A stretch of DNA of 17,446 nt from Candidatus Humimicrobium oleiphilum (lineage in GTDB: Bacteria > Actinomycetota > Humimicrobiia > Humimicrobiales > Humimicrobiaceae), in assembly GCA_002304935.1 (NCBI GenBank), contig DBPS01000034.1, forward strand, positions 1 through 17,446. Reading direction: 5' to 3'. A program made the translations under genes and the position numbers. The stretch's first letter is position 1. Each line of letters opens with the position of its first letter. This document shows, piece after piece, positions 1 through 7,812 of this stretch. The notes below the pieces were generated by a model. It was not told where the DNA came from. It did not search any database and saw nothing but the letters and a program-made list of their open reading frames with translations.

Positions 1-399
1 CCAAAAAATGCCGCAACGATTTCCAATGGGAAAGTCGGAATATTCCACGGAATGAAGTCATATTTCTGTCAGGATGAATACGGTCAGATTGCACCGGTTT
101 ATTCGATTTCAGCAGGGCTTGATTATCCTGGAATAGGACCTGAGCATGCATATCTTTCTGACATCGGCAGGGCTGAATATGTTCCTGTTACTGACGAAGA
201 GTCAGTAAGAGCGTTTGAATATCTTTCAAGAACAGAGGGAATAATTCCTGCCGTTGAAAGCTCACATGCTGTTGCTTGCACCATGAAACTAGCTCCCGAA
301 ATGTCTGATAAAAAAATAATAGTAATAAACCTATCCGGAAGAGGAGACAAGGATGTCGCAGCAATTGCAAGATACAGGGGGGTTAAAATATATGAATAG
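1..399 (+). CDS. trpB: Tryptophan synthase beta chain, C-terminal part (5' end outside window)
   Basis: TrpB is the PLP enzyme that condenses indole with L-serine to make tryptophan in the alpha2-beta2 complex with TrpA. The frame is open from base 1 without a stop and reads into HGMKSYF, then SAGLDYPGIGPEHAYL and RTEGIIPAVESSHA, which are hallmark blocks of the TrpB C-terminal half. Only about 132 residues are present; the PLP lysine and the N-terminal domain lie upstream of the window. The Met at base 52 is internal, not a start. The stop at 397-399 overlaps the trpA start, so the two are translationally coupled, as is usual for trpBA. There is no sign of a frameshift. Confidence 0.95.
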   Translation, partial: PKNAATISNGKVGIFHGMKSYFCQDEYGQIAPVYSISAGLDYPGIGPEHAYLSDIGRAEYVPVTDEESVRAFEYLSRTEGIIPAVESSHAVACTMKLAPEMSDKKIIVINLSGRGDKDVAAIARYRGVKIYE

Positions 400-1192
400 A
401 ATTACTGAGGCATTTAATAAAGGCAAAGCACTTATTGCATTTATTACCGGAGGAGATCCGGATATAGAAACTACTGAAAAACTTATCCCGGCAATGGAAA
501 AAGCAGGAGCTGATCTTATAGAAATAGGCATCCCTTTTTCAGACCCCGTTGCAGAAGGGATAGTTATACAGGGGGCAGATGAACGTGCCCTAAAAAACGG
601 ATGCACCACAGACAAGCTGTTTGACATGGTCAGCAGAGTAAGGCAAAAGACTGATATCCCGCTTCTCTTTATGACCTATTTAAATCCTGTTTTTAATTAT
701 GGCAAAGAAAAATTTTCACAAAGATGTGCAGAGCACGGCATAGACGGAATAATTGTTCCTGACATGCCCTTTGAGGAAAAAGATGAGCTTCTTGAAACAC
801 TTGAAGCCAGTAATATTGATTTGATTTCCATGGTTGCTCCAACATCTGAAGAAAGAATCGAAATGATTGCAAGAGAGGCTGGAGGATTCATTTACTGCGT
901 ATCATCGCTTGGCGTTACAGGAGTAAGGAAAAACATAACTACTGATATTAAACAGATGGTAATGAAAATCCGCAATGTTACCAATACACCCTGCGCCATC
1001 GGATTTGGAATTTCAACGCCGGAACAGGCAGGTGCCATGGCTGCTGTTTCAGACGGAGCTATTGTAGGAAGCGCAATCGTAAAGCTAATTGCACAATACG
1101 GCAGAAACAGTATAGGTCCGGTCTCTGAATTTGTATCTGCCCTTAAAAAAGGCATTGAAAATAAAAATGAAAATGATAAAAGAAATCAATAA
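392..1192 (+). CDS. trpA: Tryptophan synthase alpha chain
   Basis: TrpA cleaves indole-3-glycerol phosphate to indole and glyceraldehyde 3-phosphate and passes indole to TrpB. I chose the ATG at 392: it gives the family N-terminus MNRITEAF, has a GGGGGG ribosome binding tract about 9 bases upstream, and overlaps the trpB stop by 8 bases. An in-frame ATG at 353 would add 13 residues inside trpB. The product is 266 residues, normal for the family. The IEIGIPFSDP block carries the catalytic Glu (E44, equivalent to enteric E49). The second catalytic acid, Asp60 in enterics, is Glu here (VAEG, E55), a variant I believe occurs in some Firmicute-type TrpA. Phosphate-binding glycines are seen in GFGIST and VGSAIV. 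The C-terminal tail is Lys/Asn rich. Confidence 0.95.
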   Translation: MNRITEAFNKGKALIAFITGGDPDIETTEKLIPAMEKAGADLIEIGIPFSDPVAEGIVIQGADERALKNGCTTDKLFDMVSRVRQKTDIPLLFMTYLNPVFNYGKEKFSQRCAEHGIDGIIVPDMPFEEKDELLETLEASNIDLISMVAPTSEERIEMIAREAGGFIYCVSSLGVTGVRKNITTDIKQMVMKIRNVTNTPCAIGFGISTPEQAGAMAAVSDGAIVGSAIVKLIAQYGRNSIGPVSEFVSALKKGIENKNENDKRNQ

Positions 1193-1305
1193 AAGTAAAA
1201 CTTCAGATATAAAAAATATAAACAATGAAGGAAATTGGTAAAAATAAAATCCAGGGTTTTAAAAAGGCTCTGAAAATTAAAAAATAAAAAAAGGAAGGAA
1301 ATATT

Positions 1306-2331
1306 ATGTATAAAACGATTATGAATAAAGCCACAACGCATCAGGAGCTGACGGAACAGGAAATTTTTAATCTTATACGATCGATAAACAATAATGAAGT
1401 AAGCGATGTGCAGATAGCAGGTTTTCAGGTTGCACTATTAATGAAAGGAGCCTCTCTTGAAGAAATAGCTTATATAGCAAAAGCTATGCGTGAAAACTGC
1501 ATTCCTCTGCGGCCTAAAGTAAAAGAAGATCTCATGGATACCTGCGGGACAGGCGGGGGGCTTAGTACTTTTAACATCTCTACTGCTACAGCTATTGTTG
1601 CAGCAGCGGCAGGGATACCTGTAGCAAAACACGGAAGCCGCTCGATCTCCAGTCTTTCGGGAAGTGCAGATGTACTGGAAGCGCTTGGTGTCAATATTAA
1701 CCTTACTCCTTCCCAGGCTGAAAAAATGATTGAAGATATCGGAATAGTATTTATTTATGCCCCCCTGTTTCATCCGGTAATGTGCAAAGTTCTGCCTGCA
1801 GAAACAGATTTGGGAATCAAAACTATCTTTTATACTATTATAGGCCCCCTTATAAATCCTGCATTCGCGCCAAGACATCTTCTTGGAGTGTACAAGCCTG
1901 AATTACTTGAAAGTGTTTCCTTTGTGGCAAAAGAACTCGGGTATACAAATGCAATGTTTGTTTACGGTCTTGAAGGCCTGGATGAAATATCTATTCTTGG
2001 CAGGACAAGAATAAATGAGCTTAAAGATGGAAAAATAACTACTTATGAGATAGCACCGGAAGATTTTGGAATTAAATCCTGTCAGCTCGAGGAAATAAAA
2101 ACAGGAACCCCACAGGAAAATGCAAAGACTATTACCGAAGTCTTTTCCGGCAAACTTACAGGTCCCAGACGAGATGCGATAGTTCTGAATTCTGCAGGAG
2201 CACTTAAAGTAGGGGAAAAAGTACAAAATTTTGAGGAAGGTATTTTAATGGCACAAAACCTTATAGACAATGGAGCTGCATATGAAAAATTAAGCCAGCT
2301 TAAGGAAATGTCAAATTCTTTTCTTGAGTAG
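1306..2331 (+). CDS. trpD: Anthranilate phosphoribosyltransferase
   Basis: TrpD transfers the phosphoribosyl group of PRPP to anthranilate, the second step of the tryptophan branch. The 341-residue protein has the usual family length. Visible motifs are DTCGTGGG (residues 78-85, PRPP pyrophosphate loop), KHGSRSISSLSGSADVLE (108-124), IKTIFYTIIGPLINPA, and GLDEIS with the GPRRDAIVLN segment near the C-terminus. No glutamine amidotransferase (TrpG) domain is fused. A strong AGGAAGGAAA site precedes the ATG. It lies 113 bases after trpA, the only real gap in this operon segment, and its stop is 5 bases before the likely trpC start. Confidence 0.95.
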   Translation: MYKTIMNKATTHQELTEQEIFNLIRSINNNEVSDVQIAGFQVALLMKGASLEEIAYIAKAMRENCIPLRPKVKEDLMDTCGTGGGLSTFNISTATAIVAAAAGIPVAKHGSRSISSLSGSADVLEALGVNINLTPSQAEKMIEDIGIVFIYAPLFHPVMCKVLPAETDLGIKTIFYTIIGPLINPAFAPRHLLGVYKPELLESVSFVAKELGYTNAMFVYGLEGLDEISILGRTRINELKDGKITTYEIAPEDFGIKSCQLEEIKTGTPQENAKTITEVFSGKLTGPRRDAIVLNSAGALKVGEKVQNFEEGILMAQNLIDNGAAYEKLSQLKEMSNSFLE

Positions 2332-2335
2332 GCCG

Positions 2336-3034
2336 ATGAATACAAAATTTTCAGATGCAATATTAAAAAGAAAAAAACAGGGATTTATTCCTGTCATCCC
2401 TGACATAAAATATATTTCGCCAAAAGAAGGTGAATTGTTAAAGGGAAGAGATGCTGCGGAAATGGCAAAAAAACTTATTGAAGCCGGTGCTCCCGCGTTA
2501 TCAGTAGTCACTGAAAATAAATATTTTGGCGGCTCAATAGCGCTCTTGGGAAAAATATCAGAAGCTGCAGGTAATATATCAGTGCTTCAAAAAGATTTTA
2601 TTATTTCAGCTGACCAATTAAAGAGTGCAAAAGATAATGGAGCAGACGCAGTTCTTCTTATATGTGCCATTCAGCCTTTTTCGATTATAAAGGAATTATA
2701 TAAAAAAGCTCTTGCCCTTGGGCTGGAGCCCCTTGTTGAAGTCCATACAGAAGAGGAACTCATTTCAGCTATAGGAATTGGAGCAGAACTTATCGGAATA
2801 AATAACAGGGATATAGTCGGACTTGAAAAAGATGATGGGACAATTGACCAGACCAGAAAACTTGCTGGCTGCATTCCTGATAATGTAACAGTGATAAGCG
2901 AAAGCTCTATCAAAACACCGGGGGAAGCAAAAGAGGCGATAATTGCAGGTGCTGATGCAGTGCTTGTCGGAACTGCTATTTGGCAGGCAGAGGATATGAT
3001 TGGTTTCTATAAATCTTTAAGCATGAAGATTTGA
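2336..3034 (+). CDS. trpC: Indole-3-glycerol-phosphate synthase (short form)
   Basis: TrpC closes the indole ring of CdRP, giving indole-3-glycerol phosphate for TrpA. The ATG at 2336 gives MNTKFSDAILKRKKQG and 232 residues. An in-frame TTG at 2324 overlapping trpD is possible but has no ribosome binding site at good spacing. Expected active-site blocks are visible: DIKYISP (23-29), YFGGS (63-67), LQKDF (84-88), VEVH (134-137), INNRD (155-159), SES (188-190). Two positions differ from the textbook enzyme: the usual EIK glutamate is Asp23, and the Gly after SES is Ser191. The protein lacks much of the N-terminal extension of classical IGPS, like short versions I recall from Coriobacteria and Clostridia. 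The stop overlaps an in-frame TTG of trpF. Confidence 0.9.
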   Translation: MNTKFSDAILKRKKQGFIPVIPDIKYISPKEGELLKGRDAAEMAKKLIEAGAPALSVVTENKYFGGSIALLGKISEAAGNISVLQKDFIISADQLKSAKDNGADAVLLICAIQPFSIIKELYKKALALGLEPLVEVHTEEELISAIGIGAELIGINNRDIVGLEKDDGTIDQTRKLAGCIPDNVTVISESSIKTPGEAKEAIIAGADAVLVGTAIWQAEDMIGFYKSLSMKI

Positions 3035-3063
3035 AAATACATGAAGAAAATCAGATAAATAAT

Positions 3064-3747
3064 ATGAAAAATATCAAAATAAAGATTTGTGGTCTTAAAA
3101 ACATAGAAGATGTTCAGTTATGTATGGATATGGGCATTGATATCATAGGACTGGTTGTGAACTATCCTGTTTCTGTACCATGGAATTTAAGCAGGGAAGA
3201 GGCTTTGCCATTACTGGAAATTATTAAACCTCCACATAAAAGCTGTATAGTTACCGGAGGCGAGCCGGAAAAAATAATAGAACTGGCAGAAAATCTTAGT
3301 CCATCATTTATCCAGCTGCATTTCAGGGAAACACTGCGGGATACATGTATTATTGCTGATTATTTAAAAAGAAAAGGTATTGATGTGATAAAAACCGTTC
3401 CGCCTGATTCTGAAGAACAGCTATTTCAGTTTGGCACCACAGATTTGAAGACCATAGTAGATAATATCTGCAATACAAATATCTGTGCCCTGCTTGCAGA
3501 TTCCAGGACTCCTTCAAATGCCTGTCAAAATGGCGCAGAGCTGAATCTGGATTTCTGCCTACAGATAATGAAATACTCTTCAAAGCCTGTCATAACCGCA
3601 GGAGGCATTAACAGGGGAAATATTGCAGATTTTTTAAAAAAAACAGGTTCAAAGTTCATAGATATTATGACAGGCGTGGAAAAAAGTCCTGGGAAAAAGG
3701 ATGCCAGAATGCTGTCGTCGCTTTTATCAGAAATAAATAAGCTGTGA
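3064..3747 (+). CDS. trpF: Phosphoribosylanthranilate isomerase
   Basis: TrpF catalyses the Amadori rearrangement of phosphoribosylanthranilate to CdRP, between TrpD and TrpC. From the ATG at 3064 the protein starts MKNIKIKICGLK, the normal family N-terminus with the catalytic Cys (C9), and is 227 residues long. A TTG at 3031 that overlaps the trpC stop would add 11 residues; neither start has a clear ribosome binding site. Other marks are FIQLH (82-86), LLADSRT with the general-acid Asp146, ITAGGIN (177-183) and IMTGVEKSPGKKD near the end. The middle is divergent, and the usual GGTGKTFDW loop is replaced by an Asn/Cys-rich segment. It is the last trp gene in the visible cluster. Confidence 0.9.
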   Translation: MKNIKIKICGLKNIEDVQLCMDMGIDIIGLVVNYPVSVPWNLSREEALPLLEIIKPPHKSCIVTGGEPEKIIELAENLSPSFIQLHFRETLRDTCIIADYLKRKGIDVIKTVPPDSEEQLFQFGTTDLKTIVDNICNTNICALLADSRTPSNACQNGAELNLDFCLQIMKYSSKPVITAGGINRGNIADFLKKTGSKFIDIMTGVEKSPGKKDARMLSSLLSEINKL

Positions 3748-3755
3748 TAATCAAT

Positions 3756-3786
3756 ATGCAAAATTCCTGCATGTTTAATATTTTTT
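3756..3786 (+). terminator. Weak candidate terminator after trpF
   Basis: Nine bases after the trpF stop, ATGCA and TGCAT form a short stem around a 7-base loop. T-rich sequence follows, including a run of six T at 3780-3785. The stem is only 5 base pairs, so this could be chance in AT-rich DNA. It fits the end of the trp operon. Confidence 0.3.
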
Positions 3787-3841
3787 CCCCATAAAACCCT
3801 TTGATTTTAATTCATAATCGGTATTTAATAATATTTTAAAA

Positions 3842-3940
3842 TCCATGATTGGTTAAATCCTGGATTATTTAAACCAGGAATTAATTTAAATTCAGGATTA
3901 TCTAAATCAGGGATTAATTAATATCCGGGATTATCAAAAT
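3842..3940. repeat. Six degenerate 15-18 base tandem repeats
   Basis: Units begin at about 3842, 3858, 3874, 3892, 3907 and 3924. Each follows the pattern TCCxGGATTAxxTAAA: TCCTGGATTATTTAAA, TCAGGATTATCTAAA, TCCGGGATTATCAAAAT and so on. A further weak copy may precede them at 3811. Spacing varies by a few bases. They fill the gap between trpF and the radical SAM gene, ending about 70 bases before its start. The function is unknown; decayed minisatellite or a cluster of protein-binding sites are both possible. Confidence 0.6.
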
Positions 3941-4012
3941 TAAATATATTATAGCTATTATTATGATGATTTATCAGGATTATTAAGAAAACATCAGGAA
4001 CAACATAAGAGA

Positions 4013-5566
4013 ATGAATATACTTTTAGTTCGTCCGGTTACAAATAAAATGCCAATAATAATACCCAATCTTGGACTTGGATATCTTTCAAGCCAGTTAA
4101 AGAAACATGGACATTCCGTTACCATACTTGATTGCGCAAAGCTTAATTATGATTACAAAGATTTTAAAAATTTCCTGGACTCTGGAAATTTTGATATTGC
4201 AGGTTTCCAGCTGTTTACCTGTGATTTTTCATCAGTACGCAAAATGGCAGAGATTGTAAAAGAAGTAGATTCAGATATTATCACCATTGCTGGCGGCCCT
4301 CATATATCCGGACTCCCCGAACACACAATGAAGGAAATAAGAAACCTGGATTATGGTTTTTATGGAGAAGCCGAAATAGGAATTGTTAAATTCTGTGATT
4401 ATATTTCCAGAACGGCCGAAAACTCCTGGGAAGAGGAGACGGGTGCAAAGATAAAATCAGAAGCAGAGGCATATAATAAAAAAGGAAAAGAGATCAGAAA
4501 AGAAATAGAGACTATAGCGCAGACAGATACCGGAAAGAGAACAGAAAATGGAATTGGAGAAAATATAATAAGAGAGGCAGCAGGATTATCTGATATTCCA
4601 GGCCTTATATACAGAAAGGGAGATGAGGTTCTGGTCAATGACAGAAATGCAGTCGAAGACCTTGACAGTCTTGATTTTCCGGACTGGGAATCAATAGATC
4701 CGAATACATATCCGCATGCACCTCACGGAACATTTACAAAGTCGCTCCCGGCAGCTCCGATAATTACTTCAAGAGGATGCCCTTATTCGTGCACATACTG
4801 TGGCGTAAAAAGTACTACAGGAAGACGTCTCAGAATGCGCAGCCCTGAAAATATTGTCAGTGAAATCGAACTACTGACTAAAAAATATGGGGTAAGGGAA
4901 ATACATATTGAAGATGATAATTTTACATTCAACAGAGAAAGGGTAGTTGAATTCTGCAATCTTCTTCTGGATAAAAATATAAAGATTAACTGGGCATGTC
5001 CTAATGGTGTAAGGCTTGATACTTTGGACGAAGAGCTTTTAAAATTAATGGAAAAATCAGGATGCTATTCTTTCGCCGTGGGTATTGAATCTGGTTCATC
5101 TGGGATTTTAAAAGATATGCGCAGACAGGTAACTCTAGAAAAAATGAGAGAAAAAATAATGCTGATAGCAAATACCACAAAAATCAAGATGACTGGTTTT
5201 CTGATGGCGGGTTATCCTACAGAGACAATTGAAGACATTAAGGAAACCATTAAATTTGTAAACTCTCTTCCCTTAAACAGGGCACAGTACAGCAATTTTC
5301 TGCCTCTTCCGGGGACGAAAATATTTGATGATCTGCTGGAAAAAGGCGAGATAGACCTGAACTCTCTTTCCTGGGACAACTTCCAGGATAATGCAATAAC
5401 ATATTCTCCTCCGGGAATTTCGCCGGAACAGCTGCATAAAATTTTAAAAAGTGCATTTTACAGATTTTATTTTCGTCCAAGAATAATTATCAGTCTTCTA
5501 AGGGAGATACATTCTTTTAATCAGTTTAAATTTGTACTGGCAAGATTTATAGATATTTTTAAATAG
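4013..5566 (+). CDS. Radical SAM protein with N-terminal B12-binding-like domain
   Basis: A 517-residue protein of the cobalamin-binding-type radical SAM class. Residues 1-130 look like the Rossmann B12-binding domain (MNILLVRP start, GLGYLSSQL, AGGPHISG at 93-100), but without the DxHxxG signature, so cobalamin would be bound base-off or not at all. The radical SAM core starts around residue 245: RGCPYSCTYC supplies the three 4Fe-4S cysteines C256, C260 and C263, followed by EDDNF, GIESGS and FLMAGYPTET, as in anaerobic magnesium-protoporphyrin-cyclase-like and methylthiotransferase-like families. A highly charged segment of about 55 residues (136-190) separates the domains. The substrate cannot be predicted. 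The gene stands alone, with no obvious partner, and ends before a strong terminator. Confidence 0.85.
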   Translation: MNILLVRPVTNKMPIIIPNLGLGYLSSQLKKHGHSVTILDCAKLNYDYKDFKNFLDSGNFDIAGFQLFTCDFSSVRKMAEIVKEVDSDIITIAGGPHISGLPEHTMKEIRNLDYGFYGEAEIGIVKFCDYISRTAENSWEEETGAKIKSEAEAYNKKGKEIRKEIETIAQTDTGKRTENGIGENIIREAAGLSDIPGLIYRKGDEVLVNDRNAVEDLDSLDFPDWESIDPNTYPHAPHGTFTKSLPAAPIITSRGCPYSCTYCGVKSTTGRRLRMRSPENIVSEIELLTKKYGVREIHIEDDNFTFNRERVVEFCNLLLDKNIKINWACPNGVRLDTLDEELLKLMEKSGCYSFAVGIESGSSGILKDMRRQVTLEKMREKIMLIANTTKIKMTGFLMAGYPTETIEDIKETIKFVNSLPLNRAQYSNFLPLPGTKIFDDLLEKGEIDLNSLSWDNFQDNAITYSPPGISPEQLHKILKSAFYRFYFRPRIIISLLREIHSFNQFKFVLARFIDIFK

Positions 5567-5618
5567 TATTATAGTATTATCAGTCGGAGTTGGCACAGGT
5601 AAAAGATTTTTATAATTA

Positions 5619-5657
5619 AAAAAGCACCCGACAGTTTCAACCTGAAAGGTGCTTTTT
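5619..5657. terminator. Bidirectional rho-independent terminator
   Basis: AAAAAGCACC (5619-5628) pairs perfectly with GGTGCTTTTT (5648-5657). Inside, TTTCA and TGAAA form a second stem around a three-base loop. Both strands end in a T run, so it can serve the radical SAM gene on the + strand and the leucine-rich-repeat gene converging from the - strand. Confidence 0.85.
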
Positions 5658-5754
5658 ACCTATATGAATGATTTATAGATTTTTTTAATTAGTTACTATT
5701 TTTTTTAATTATTAATTATTAATTATTTATACAGGATTTTTTTCATGACCTGAT

Positions 5755-6537
5755 TTACTCCAGCTCAAAATCCTTTTCTTCAAGATTTGGATAAATATCC
5801 TTTAGAGGAGAAAGATCCTCGATAGGACAGTTTTCCAGTTTAAGGACTTTTAATTTTGTCAGATTAGCTATTGGTGAAACATCACTTACTTTTGTTTCAA
5901 CAAATGTAAGTCTCTGCAAATCTTTCATTTCTGAAAGGACGCTTAAATCTTCAAAGGGAGAGTAGTCTATATGAAGGCCGAAAAGGTTATTAAAATTTTT
6001 AAGAACACTGTAATCTTTTGCCTGGCAATTGAATATTGCCAGAAAGTTGAGTTCCTTCAAATCAGCAAGAGGGCTTATATCCCCAATATTATTACCGCCA
6101 AGACTCAGGCCTTTCATTTTAATCATTCCGGCAAGCGGACTTATATCAGTTATTGCATGAAACTGCAGTTCCAGCTCTTCAAGATTTGTAAAATATTTTA
6201 ATGCGCTTATATCTTTAATCATCATTTCTTCAGGTGACTGCCATTCTATATCACCATCAATTTTTTTTACTGTTTCTGCTTCACCAACTGTTATGTCGCC
6301 TTCCGGCTTGTCCATAGCCGCTCTAATTTTCTCTTCCAGAACAGGATCATTAAAAACAATAACCTCGGATTTGGGATCTGATGTTTCCGTTTTTCCAATC
6401 GATTCTGCTGTAGTCTGTTCTGAAATGGAAGTCAGAGTCTCAACATCCTGTGAAGCTGATGAAGTGCATGACACAGCTCCGAGAATGGTTCCAAGCATAA
6501 TGATTAAAGAAATAATTGCGCAGTAAATCTTTTTCAT
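5755..6537 (-). CDS. Leucine-rich-repeat lipoprotein
   Basis: I chose the start at 6537 (MKKIYCAIIS): AAGGAGA lies about 10 bases upstream, while the in-frame ATG 7 codons earlier overlaps that site. The product has 260 residues. A hydrophobic signal ends in GAVSC, a plausible lipobox with Cys24 as the lipidated residue, followed by a Ser/Thr-rich spacer to about residue 58. Residues 60-100 (FNDPVLEEKIRAAM...GDITVGE) resemble the cap that precedes internalin-type repeats. About seven repeats of 21-22 residues follow (107-255) with the pattern I.DISPL..L..L..L.L. It is probably a surface-anchored binding protein; the ligand is unknown. It stands alone and converges on the radical SAM gene. Confidence 0.85.
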   Translation of the reverse strand: MKKIYCAIISLIIMLGTILGAVSCTSSASQDVETLTSISEQTTAESIGKTETSDPKSEVIVFNDPVLEEKIRAAMDKPEGDITVGEAETVKKIDGDIEWQSPEEMMIKDISALKYFTNLEELELQFHAITDISPLAGMIKMKGLSLGGNNIGDISPLADLKELNFLAIFNCQAKDYSVLKNFNNLFGLHIDYSPFEDLSVLSEMKDLQRLTFVETKVSDVSPIANLTKLKVLKLENCPIEDLSPLKDIYPNLEEKDFELE

Positions 6538-6626
6538 CTGGTTATTTTCTCCTTGCATTTTTTAATTTCTTTTGTTTGATAAATGTTGTAATATAAAAAT
6601 CTGAAAAAAGACACTCTGGATGGAAA

Positions 6627-6655
6627 ATTATACTCTTTAAAAAACAATTTTTAAA
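6627..6655 (-). promoter_or_regulatory. Candidate sigma70-like promoter for the LRR lipoprotein gene
   Basis: On the - strand, TTTAAA (6655-6650) is followed after 17 bases by a perfect TATAAT (6632-6627). The -35 matches TTGACA at four of six positions. This leaves a leader of about 90 bases to the start at 6537. The DNA is AT-rich, so a chance match is possible. Confidence 0.45.
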
Positions 6656-6766
6656 TACGAAACTAATATATTTTACATAACAGGCGATATTTATTTTTAA
6701 TAATAGAAAAGTATCGCAAACCAGAATCATATTTAATACGTAAACACTTAAGGCTTAAATTAACTT

Positions 6767-7240
6767 ATGCGAAGAAAAGACAGAGAAGTAAAAGAAATAA
6801 AAGATATTCTGAAAATAATAGATAAATGCAGAGTATGCAGAATTGCAATGGCAGATAAAGATAAAGCCTATATAGTGCCGCTTAATTTTGGATATTTTTA
6901 TAAAGATAAAACATTGACGCTGTTTTTTCACAGCGCCCCGGCAGGAAGAAAAATAGAACTTTTAGAAGAAAATCCTGAAATATGTTTTGAAATGGATTTT
7001 GAAAAAGGGCTGGTAAAAAGAGACAGTGCATGCAGATATAGCTATCTGTATCAGAGTGTAATAGGGGAAGGAAAAATCAGTTTTATTGAAGATAGAAAAG
7101 AAAAATTATATGCATTTAAAAGAATATTGAAGCACCAGACTGGAGCAAATGAAGATTTTATTTTTGATGAAAATATTGTTGATAAGACACTTGTATATAA
7201 ATTGATAGTGACGCATATTAGTGCAAAAGCAAATTACTGA
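6767..7240 (+). CDS. Pyridoxamine 5'-phosphate oxidase-fold flavoprotein (NimA-like)
   Basis: A 157-residue protein whose N-terminus MRRKDREVKE, then YIVPLNFGYFY, FFHSAPAGRK and CFEMDFE, match the Nim/FMN-binding split-barrel group often annotated as PPOX-class or 5-nitroimidazole resistance proteins. Members are small cytoplasmic dimers that bind a flavin or heme; most have unknown physiological substrates, so I do not infer drug resistance. The ATG at 6767 gives the conserved family start although only a weak AAGG lies upstream, about 14 bases away. It is divergent from the LRR lipoprotein gene across a 230-base AT-rich gap. The next gene is 113 bases downstream in the same direction. Confidence 0.8.
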   Translation: MRRKDREVKEIKDILKIIDKCRVCRIAMADKDKAYIVPLNFGYFYKDKTLTLFFHSAPAGRKIELLEENPEICFEMDFEKGLVKRDSACRYSYLYQSVIGEGKISFIEDRKEKLYAFKRILKHQTGANEDFIFDENIVDKTLVYKLIVTHISAKANY

Positions 7241-7353
7241 ATAAAATAAATAATAAATCATAAATACTAAAAAAAATCTTTATATAAATCTTATTTATTA
7301 GAAAAACGTCAATAAATCTGAGATCATCTTTAAAATAAATCAAAGAGGTCAAT

Positions 7354-7812
7354 ATGCGTAATGAAAAAAATAAGTTATTTATTCCTACCATTACAGCATT
7401 CTGGGTTACTTTTGCCCTATTCCTGACGATTGCTGCCGGCATGTATTTTAATTATATTCCTTATATCGGGTTTATCTCCGGCTTGCTTTCCATTATTGTC
7501 CTGGCTGTTTTTGGAATAGTGCTTATTGTCCTGGCTAAAATGGCTGAAATTACAAAAATTTCAAAAGCATTTTTTATACTAACAGGCGCTTCTGCATTAG
7601 GTATGGGTCTGGGTGTATTGCTTCATAACCTGGTATATGCAGTTTTGATAAAGATACTGGGCGAGAGCGCATGGGCAGGAACAGGCGATGAACCAGTATT
7701 TTTTATTCTGGCTACAATAATATGTCCGTTAGTGCTGATAGTCGGGGTGATAGGAATAATTGTCCTGCTGATAAAGAGAAAAGTCAGAACAGGGAGAAAT
7801 CTTTCGGATTAA
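7354..7812 (+). CDS. Four-helix integral membrane protein of unknown function
   Basis: 152 residues with four hydrophobic segments at roughly 9-31, 36-62, 72-96 and 113-140, and a basic C-terminal tail (IKRKVRTGR). A good AGAGGTCA site precedes the ATG. The loop between helices 3 and 4 carries GESAWAGTGDEPVFF, the most distinctive motif; I do not recognise a named family. Its stop codon shares the tetramer TTAA (7809-7812) with the stop of rsgA coming from the other strand, so the two genes overlap tail to tail by 4 bases. Confidence 0.75.
   Translation: MRNEKNKLFIPTITAFWVTFALFLTIAAGMYFNYIPYIGFISGLLSIIVLAVFGIVLIVLAKMAEITKISKAFFILTGASALGMGLGVLLHNLVYAVLIKILGESAWAGTGDEPVFFILATIICPLVLIVGVIGIIVLLIKRKVRTGRNLSD

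Noticed and set aside
1225..1287. 20-residue ORF (MKEIGKNKIQGFKKALKIKK) before trpD as a possible trp leader peptide
   Set aside because: It has no tryptophan codon and no ribosome binding site, and no convincing terminator hairpin follows. Lysine-rich AT composition explains it.
3842..3940. CRISPR array
   Set aside because: Units are contiguous, degenerate and 15-18 bases long, with no conserved repeat plus unique spacers and no cas genes nearby.
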